A stretch of DNA of 64,000 nt from positions 1,302,001-1,366,000 of the forward strand of contig OY734803.1 of assembly GCA_963457535.1 (NCBI GenBank), written 5' to 3'. A program made the translations under genes and the position numbers. The DNA is from JAHRAW01 sp028066695. GTDB taxonomy: Bacteria > Pseudomonadota > Gammaproteobacteria > Arenicellales > Poriferihabitantaceae. Below are positions 59,246 through 64,000 of the stretch, piece after piece. The notes under the pieces are model-generated. The model was not told the DNA's origin, did not search any database, and saw nothing but the letters and a program-made list of their open reading frames with translations. The stretch's first letter is position 1, and the number at the start of each line of letters is the position of its first letter.

Positions 59246-60033
59246 GCGGCATTCTGGAAAAAATTCTCCGCGCAAAAACCGGCGAAGTCGCGCGGCGCGC
59301 GCGCGCGCGGCCGCTCGCGAAATTGCGCGGCGAAGTGGAGGGGCTGCCGGCGCCGCGCGGCTTTGCCGATGCGCTGGAAGAAACCATCGGCGCGGGCCGC
59401 GCCGCGGTCATCGCCGAGATGAAAAAATCCTCGCCGAGCCGCGGCGAATTGCGCGCCGATTACGACCCGGCCGAAATCGCCCGCGATTACGCGGCGAACG
59501 GCGCGACCTGTCTTTCGGTGCTGACCGACGCGCCGCATTTTCAGGGCGACGGCGAACACCTGATGGCCGCGCGCCACGCCTGCAATTTGCCGGCGCTGCG
59601 CAAGGATTTTCTGATTGACCCCTACCAAATTTTTGAATCGCGCCTGCTCGGCGCCGACGCGGTGCTGCTGATTGTCGCCGCGCTCGGCGATCCGGCCTTG
59701 CGCGAGTTGGCCGAGTTGGCGCAGGACCTCGGCATGGATGTTTTGGTGGAGGCGCACAACGCCGCCGAATTGGAGCGCGCGCTGGCGCTGCCGTGCCGGC
59801 TAATCGGCATCAACAACCGCGACCTCGGCAACTTCACCACGCGCCTGGAAACCACGCTGGAATTGCGCGGCGCGGTTCCCGACGACCGAATTTTGGTGAC
59901 CGAGAGCGGCCTGCACATGCGCGCCGATGTGCTGCGCATGCGCGCCGCGAATGTGCATGCGTTTTTGGTCGGCGGGGCGTTTATGCGCGCCGCGCGCCCC
60001 GGCGAAAAATTGCGCGAGATGTTCGCCGAATGA
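59242..60033 (+). CDS. trpC: Indole-3-glycerol-phosphate synthase
   Basis: A 263-residue barrel with VIAEMKKSSPSRG near residue 55, LRKDFLIDPYQIFESR, GINNRDLGNF and TESGL. It closes the indole ring from CdRP. In the usual trpGDC order trpD lies between trpG and trpC, but here the trpG stop and trpC start overlap (ATGA), so trpD has been lost from this site or moved. TrpF, TrpA and TrpB are also elsewhere. Confidence 0.96.
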   Translation: MSGILEKILRAKTGEVARRARARPLAKLRGEVEGLPAPRGFADALEETIGAGRAAVIAEMKKSSPSRGELRADYDPAEIARDYAANGATCLSVLTDAPHFQGDGEHLMAARHACNLPALRKDFLIDPYQIFESRLLGADAVLLIVAALGDPALRELAELAQDLGMDVLVEAHNAAELERALALPCRLIGINNRDLGNFTTRLETTLELRGAVPDDRILVTESGLHMRADVLRMRAANVHAFLVGGAFMRAARPGEKLREMFAE

Positions 60034-60452
60034 AAGTGCGCGTGGAAAAAGTTCGCGGCATGAATTTCGCCGCGCATGCCGTTCGCGAGGCGGGAGAGAA
60101 TCCGCATGTGACAGTTTCCGCCTCGCCGGAAATCGGCGGCGGAGACGGCGCGCGCCCGATGGAAATGGTGCTGATGGGCCTCGGCGGCTGCACCGCGATT
60201 GATGTCGGAATCATTTTGGGGAAAAGCCGCCAGGTTCTCACCGATCTGTCAATAGACATTTCGGCCGAGCGCGCCGACGCGCACCCGGCGGTGTTCACGC
60301 GCATTCATTTGCACTACACTTTGCGCGGCGAAAATTTGGAGCGCCGAAAAGTTGCGCGCGCGCTCTCGTTGTCGCTGGAAAAATACTGCTCGGTTACGCG
60401 CATGCTGGCCGCCACCGCCGAGATCACCCACGATTTTGAAATCGCGGAGTAA
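60030..60452 (+). CDS. OsmC family protein
   Basis: This 140-residue protein has the OsmC-type LMGLGGCTAIDVGIILGK segment with one of the redox cysteines and the second in SLEKYCSVTRML. OsmC-like proteins reduce organic peroxides or serve related thiol chemistry. It overlaps trpC by ATGA. A similar placement of osmC-like genes near trpGDC is known in pseudomonads, though the crp gene is absent here. Confidence 0.88.
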   Translation: MKVRVEKVRGMNFAAHAVREAGENPHVTVSASPEIGGGDGARPMEMVLMGLGGCTAIDVGIILGKSRQVLTDLSIDISAERADAHPAVFTRIHLHYTLRGENLERRKVARALSLSLEKYCSVTRMLAATAEITHDFEIAE

Positions 60453-60461
60453 AATAACCGC

Positions 60462-60467
60462 TACAAT
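60462..60467 (+). promoter_or_regulatory. Possible -10 box of the AI-2E family gene
   Basis: TACAAT lies 59 nt before the start codon in the 74-bp gap. The rest of the gap shows two similar GGACATTTTC stretches but no clear ribosome site. Confidence 0.3.
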
Positions 60468-60526
60468 AACCGCGCGGAATTCTTCCGCCGCAACTTTCCA
60501 CTCGGACATTTTCTCGGACATTTTCA

Positions 60527-61600
60527 ATGGTGAAAATCGCCAACTGGCTCAAGCAGCAAATCGCCAACCCGCAGGTGGTGTTCCTCGCGCTGGTGCTGAC
60601 CGCCGCGCTGGTGACCATCATCTACGCCGGCGGCATGCTCGCGCCGGTGCTCGCCGGCATCGTCATCGCCTATTTGCTGGAGGGGCTGACCGCGAAACTG
60701 ACGCGGCTCAAAGTGCCGCGCGCGGTCGCGGTGTGGCTGGTGTTTCTGACTTTCATTTTGTTCGTGGCGGTGGTGGTGTTCATGCTGCTGCCGACGCTCT
60801 ACAACCAGTTGACGCAGATGGTGCAGCAAATTCCGTCCATGCTGGCGCGCGGCCAGTCCGCGCTGCTGACGCTGCCGGAAAAATACCCGGATTTGTTTTC
60901 GGTGGAACAGGTCGGCGAAATCATCTCCAGCATGCGCTCGCAGATGACCGCGATCGGCCAGTCCATCGTCGCCTCCACGCTGACCGGCGCGGCAAACGCG
61001 ATCACCGTGATGATCTACATGATCCTGCTGCCGATTTTGATCTTCTTTTTTCTGCGCGACAAGCGGCGCATTCTGCACTGGTTTCAGGAATTGCTGCCGC
61101 GCGACAACGCGCGCGACAACGAATTGGCGATGCGCGTGTGGAGCGATGTGGACGCGCAAATCGGCAACTACATCCGCGGCAAGTTCTGGGAAATCCTGAT
61201 CGTCTGGCTGGTTTCCTTCGTCTGCTTCACCTGGTTCGGCCTGCAGTTCGCGATGCTCCTGTCGGTGCTGGTCGGGTTGTCGGTGCTGATTCCGTATGTC
61301 GGCGCGGCCGTGGTGACCATTCCGGTGGTGCTGATCGCCTGGTTTCAATGGGGCTGGAGCAACGACTTCGCCTATGTGGTCGCGGCCTATCTTTTAATTC
61401 AGGCGCTGGACGGCAACCTGCTCGCGCCGCTGCTGTTTTCCGAGGTGGTCAACATTCACCCGGTGGCGATCATCGTTGCGGTGCTTTTCTTCGGCGGCCT
61501 GTGGGGCCTGTGGGGCGTGTTCTTCGCGATTCCGCTGGCGACCCTGGTGCAGGCGGTGCTGGTCGCCTGGCCGAAATCGCAGGCGCCCGAACCGGAATGA
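60527..61600 (+). CDS. AI-2E family transporter (PerM/TqsA-like)
   Basis: A 357-residue protein with about seven to eight hydrophobic helices and the family blocks LAPVLAGIVIAYLLEGL near the start, the long amphipathic middle, LSVLIPYVGAAVVTIPVVL and NLLAPLLFSEVVNIHPVAIIVAVLFFG. The family includes the AI-2 exporter TqsA and Na+/H+ antiporters; PerM is unassigned. Substrate is unknown. It overlaps the next gene by ATGA. Confidence 0.9.
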   Translation: MVKIANWLKQQIANPQVVFLALVLTAALVTIIYAGGMLAPVLAGIVIAYLLEGLTAKLTRLKVPRAVAVWLVFLTFILFVAVVVFMLLPTLYNQLTQMVQQIPSMLARGQSALLTLPEKYPDLFSVEQVGEIISSMRSQMTAIGQSIVASTLTGAANAITVMIYMILLPILIFFFLRDKRRILHWFQELLPRDNARDNELAMRVWSDVDAQIGNYIRGKFWEILIVWLVSFVCFTWFGLQFAMLLSVLVGLSVLIPYVGAAVVTIPVVLIAWFQWGWSNDFAYVVAAYLLIQALDGNLLAPLLFSEVVNIHPVAIIVAVLFFGGLWGLWGVFFAIPLATLVQAVLVAWPKSQAPEPE

Positions 61601-61902
61601 AGCGCGTCTACACCGCCGAGTCGCTGATAGACGGCAAATTGGTCGTCGATTTGCTGGCGCGCGCCGGCGTGCCGAGCATTTTGTTCAACCAAAACGCCGG
61701 CGGCGGCCTCGGCGAATTGCCGGTGGTTTACCCGGAAGTCTGGATCAAGCGCGACTTTGACATCTCGCGCGCGCGCCGCGCCATAGAAAGTTTTGAGCGC
61801 GGCATTTCGCAACCGAACGAAACCTGCGCGGTTTGCGCCGAGGCAAACCCGGGCACCTTTGAAATCTGCTGGCAATGCGGCGCGGCGTTGGCCGGGGCTT
61901 AA
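61597..61902 (+). CDS. DUF2007 domain protein with a zinc-ribbon tail
   Basis: The 101-residue protein starts with the DUF2007 fold (MKRVYTAESLIDGKLVVDLL, then GGLGELPVVYPEVWI) and ends with two CxxC pairs (CAVC ... CWQCG), a zinc-ribbon. DUF2007 is a signal-transduction-like ferredoxin fold of unknown role. Coupling to the AI-2E family gene by a 4-nt overlap suggests a related job. Confidence 0.85.
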   Translation: MKRVYTAESLIDGKLVVDLLARAGVPSILFNQNAGGGLGELPVVYPEVWIKRDFDISRARRAIESFERGISQPNETCAVCAEANPGTFEICWQCGAALAGA

Positions 61903-61940
61903 TCGGCTACACTCATGCAAGGAGTTTCAACGGAGTTTTA

Positions 61941-62288
61941 ATGACATCCATCTACCACAACCCAAGATGCAGTAAATCGCGCGAGACGCTGGCGTTGTTG
62001 CGCGCGCGCGGGATTGAGCCGCGGATTGTGGATTATTTGCACAATCCGCCGGACGCGCAGAAGTTGCGCGAGATTACGCGGTTGCTCGGCTGTTCCATCG
62101 GCGACATCATGCGGCGCGGCGAAAAACTCTACGGGCAGGTGGTGCCGGAGGGCGCGTCGCCGGAGGAGCGGCTGATAGACCTGGTGGCGCGGCATCCGAT
62201 TTTGCTGGAGCGGCCGATCGTGTTTCACAACGGCCGCGCCGCGGTCGGGCGGCCGCCGGAAAATGTGCTGAAGATTTTTGACGAGTGA
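61941..62288 (+). CDS. arsC: ArsC/Spx-family reductase (glutaredoxin-type arsenate reductase-like)
   Basis: A 115-residue thioredoxin-fold protein: IYHNPRCSKSRETL with the active Cys near residue 11, and RPIVFHNGRAAVGRPPENVL with the arginines that bind the oxyanion. It matches the glutaredoxin-dependent ArsC/YfgD branch. No other ars gene is nearby, so a YfgD-like housekeeping role is possible. A GGAG-rich leader precedes the ATG. Confidence 0.88.
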   Translation: MTSIYHNPRCSKSRETLALLRARGIEPRIVDYLHNPPDAQKLREITRLLGCSIGDIMRRGEKLYGQVVPEGASPEERLIDLVARHPILLERPIVFHNGRAAVGRPPENVLKIFDE

Positions 62289-62296
62289 AGGAAAAA

Positions 62297-62893
62297 ATGT
62301 CCAAGGTCGCGGAAAGGACCGCATCTATACCACTTAAAAAGACCGTCCGCTTCACCGAAATGGCGAAAGGTGACGCCGGGGAATACGCGCTGCTGCACCG
62401 CCTGGAGCAGGACTACATCCGCGAATTGCCGGCGCGGCTGCTGGCCGCGTTGCGCGAATTGGAGAACTCGCTGTCCGGCTACCGCGTCTCGCGCCTGGAG
62501 CATTCGCTGCAGTCGGCGACGCGCGCGCACCGCGCCGGCGAGAGTGAGGAGATGGTCGCGGCCGCGTTATTGCACGACATCGGCGACGGACTCGCGCCGC
62601 ACACGCATGGCGAGATGGCCGCGGCGATTTTGAAACCGTATGTGTCCGAGCGCACCTATTGGATCGTCAAACATCACGGCGTTTTTCAGATGTATTACTA
62701 CGCCCACCACCTCGGCGGCGACCGCCACGCGCGCGACCGTTTCAAGTCGCACAAATGGTTTCAGGATTGCGCGGACTTTTGCGAGAAATACGACCAGAAC
62801 TGCTTTGACCCGGACTATCCGTCGGAGTCGCTGGAGTTTTTCGCGCCGATTTTGGAGCGGGTGTTCGCGAAACCGCGAAAAGAGTTTTTGTGA
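62297..62893 (+). CDS. HD-domain protein of the PhnZ-like oxygenase/phosphohydrolase group
   Basis: The 198-residue protein has an HD core: LEHSLQSATRAHRAG near residue 70, AAALLHDIGDGLAP near 90, the HxxE in THGEMAAAIL, VKHHGVFQMYYYAHHLGGDRHARD and FDPDYPSESLEFF. This resembles the HD proteins linked to phosphonate use (PhnZ, a di-iron oxygenase). No phosphonate genes are in view, so the substrate is open. AAGGA lies 5 nt before the ATG at 62297; a GTG at 62285 overlapping arsC is the alternative. Confidence 0.83.
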   Translation: MSKVAERTASIPLKKTVRFTEMAKGDAGEYALLHRLEQDYIRELPARLLAALRELENSLSGYRVSRLEHSLQSATRAHRAGESEEMVAAALLHDIGDGLAPHTHGEMAAAILKPYVSERTYWIVKHHGVFQMYYYAHHLGGDRHARDRFKSHKWFQDCADFCEKYDQNCFDPDYPSESLEFFAPILERVFAKPRKEFL

Positions 62894-62921
62894 GGGCGGG
62901 CGGTCGCTGCCGCCCCGACCC

Positions 62922-64000
62922 TCACACGTCCAAATTCACCACCGAAAACGCGTTTTCGCGGATGAAGTCGCGGCGCGGGCCGACCTGGTCGCCCATCAGC
63001 GTGGTGAAAATTTCATCGGCGCCGACCGCGTCTTCCAGCGTCACCTGCAGCAGGCGGCGCGCGGCCGGGTCCATCGTGGTCTCCCACAATTGCTCCGGAT
63101 TCATCTCGCCGAGCCCCTTGTAGCGCTGGATGCTGACGCCCTTTTTGACCTGCGCAAACACCGCGGCGACCGCCTCGGCGAAGGTGTCGCAGTTTGCCGG
63201 CTCGGATTCGCCGTAGGCGACTTGCAGCGCGCCGCGCTCAAATTCGCGCAGACGCGCCGACCAGGCGATCATGCCGCGGTATTCGCTGCTTTTGAAGAAG
63301 CCGGCGCCGAATTCAAAATGCTCTTCCAGGCCGTAGCGGCGGCGCGTCACGACAAGCCCGCCCTCTTTCGCCTCCACCTGATAACTGGAAACATCGGATT
63401 TCGCCGGTTTGGCGCGCGCCAGCGCCTTGCCGAGCGCGGCGGCGATGCGTTTCATCGCCTTGGGCGCGTCCAAATCCTCCTCCATGACCGGCTCAATCGC
63501 CAGCAGCGCGTCCAGCGCGGCGCGGGGATAACGCCGCTCCAGCCGCGCCAGGGTGTCGCCGACCGCCTGAAATTCGGCGACCGCCGACTTTAACTCGGCG
63601 CCGCGCAATTCGCGCCCGCCGTGCAGGCGAATCCGCGCCTGATCGCCGGCGCGCGCCAGCAGGAACTCCGCCATTTCCGGGTCATCCTTGACATAGCGCT
63701 CCTTTTTGCTCGCGGTGATTTTATACAGCGGCGGCTGCGCGATATAGACGTGGCCGCGGTCAATCAACTCGCGCATTTGCCGGAAGAAAAAGGTCAGTAG
63801 CAAAGTGCGGATGTGCGAGCCGTCCACATCGGCGTCGGTCATCAAAATGATGCGGTGATAGCGCAGTTTTCCGGCGTCAAAATCCTCGGCGCCGATGCCG
63901 GTGCCGAGGGCGGTGATCAGCGTGGCGACCTCGTCCGAGGTCAGCATTTTGTCGTAGCGCGCCTTTTCCACATTCAAAATCTTGCCTTTCAGCGGCAAAA
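62922..64000 (-). CDS. gyrB: DNA gyrase subunit B, C-terminal part (5' end off the window)
   Basis: At least 359 codons of GyrB, entering from the right edge. The TOPRIM part shows LRYHRIILMTDADVDGSHIR with the DxD metal ligands, and LTFFFRQM. A Gram-negative insertion of about 165 residues lies before VSIQRYKGLGEMNPEQLWETTMDP. The end IRENAFSVVNLDV is the usual GyrB terminus. It supercoils DNA with GyrA. Its stop lies 29 bp from the convergent HD gene. Confidence 0.96.
   Translation of the reverse strand, partial: LPLKGKILNVEKARYDKMLTSDEVATLITALGTGIGAEDFDAGKLRYHRIILMTDADVDGSHIRTLLLTFFFRQMRELIDRGHVYIAQPPLYKITASKKERYVKDDPEMAEFLLARAGDQARIRLHGGRELRGAELKSAVAEFQAVGDTLARLERRYPRAALDALLAIEPVMEEDLDAPKAMKRIAAALGKALARAKPAKSDVSSYQVEAKEGGLVVTRRRYGLEEHFEFGAGFFKSSEYRGMIAWSARLREFERGALQVAYGESEPANCDTFAEAVAAVFAQVKKGVSIQRYKGLGEMNPEQLWETTMDPAARRLLQVTLEDAVGADEIFTTLMGDQVGPRRDFIRENAFSVVNLDV

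Noticed and set aside
1..64000. tRNA, rRNA and insertion sequences
   Set aside because: The gaps are all under 300 bp. None showed a cloverleaf, a CCA end, ribosomal sequence, or a transposase with inverted repeats when read through by eye. A tRNAscan and Infernal run would settle this.

Overview
The window reads as a chromosomal segment of a GC-rich Gammaproteobacterium. The pointers are the order of the fatty-acid/ribosomal L32 cluster, a complete mlaFEDCB phospholipid-transport operon followed by an IbaG-type BolA gene, and a GyrB C-terminus carrying the long insertion found in Gram-negative GyrB. Genes are tightly packed and many neighbours overlap by ATGA, GTGA or TGATG junctions. No non-coding gap exceeds 300 bases. 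I see no rRNA, tRNA, CRISPR array or transposase. The species cannot be named from the sequence. The giant LRR/FN3 surface protein resembles proteins I associate with marine and host-associated bacteria, but that is only inference.

Layout. 1-7752 (minus): the 5' 2584 codons of a giant secreted protein made of six Cys-Arg-Thr-capped modules of leucine-rich repeats and fibronectin III domains, running off the left edge. 7943-16812 (minus): tatD, holB, tmk, mltG, fabF, acpP, fabG, fabH, plsX, rpmF, with no fabD at its usual place. 16986-20886 (plus): DAHP synthase, ATP sulfurylase, thioredoxin reductase and an Smr-domain protein. 21000-24035 (plus): an AT-richer, promoter-bearing PHP/SMC-like ATPase gene that looks acquired. 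24075-28523 (minus): a polyamine ABC transporter with a DUF805 gene inserted. 28754-30013: a Rieske oxygenase. 30035-33751 (minus): grxD, ibaG, mlaBCDEF. 33960-37860: an endonuclease III relative, an unknown membrane protein, a beta-hydroxyacid dehydrogenase and an enolase-superfamily dehydratase. 37969-47055 (plus): an EamA exporter, then a tripartite tricarboxylate transporter, a ThDP enzyme, formyl-CoA/oxalate CoA-transferase, a 10-formyl-THF hydrolase-like protein and a quinone reductase, apparently one catabolic C1/oxalate-like module. 47103-54804: HlyU-like protein, SthA, SufS-like desulfurase, a methyltransferase-HNH fusion, a hypoxanthine-DNA glycosylase, a CBS protein, a lytic transglycosylase and an MFS transporter. 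55029-62893 (plus): degQ, rpe, trpE, trpG, trpC (no trpD), osmC, an AI-2E family protein, DUF2007, arsC and an HD-domain protein. The right edge cuts gyrB.

The most unusual thing is not a gene. A degenerate 12-bp periodic sequence (a run of A next to a CCGCGG-like block) recurs in gaps between genes and continues through start and stop codons into the ends and loops of unrelated proteins. Because 12 bp is four codons, it adds four-residue-period K/E/N/P-rich tails without breaking the frame. It is seen at the sthA, holB, mltG, plsX, Smr, trpG and membrane-protein genes and in several intergenic gaps.
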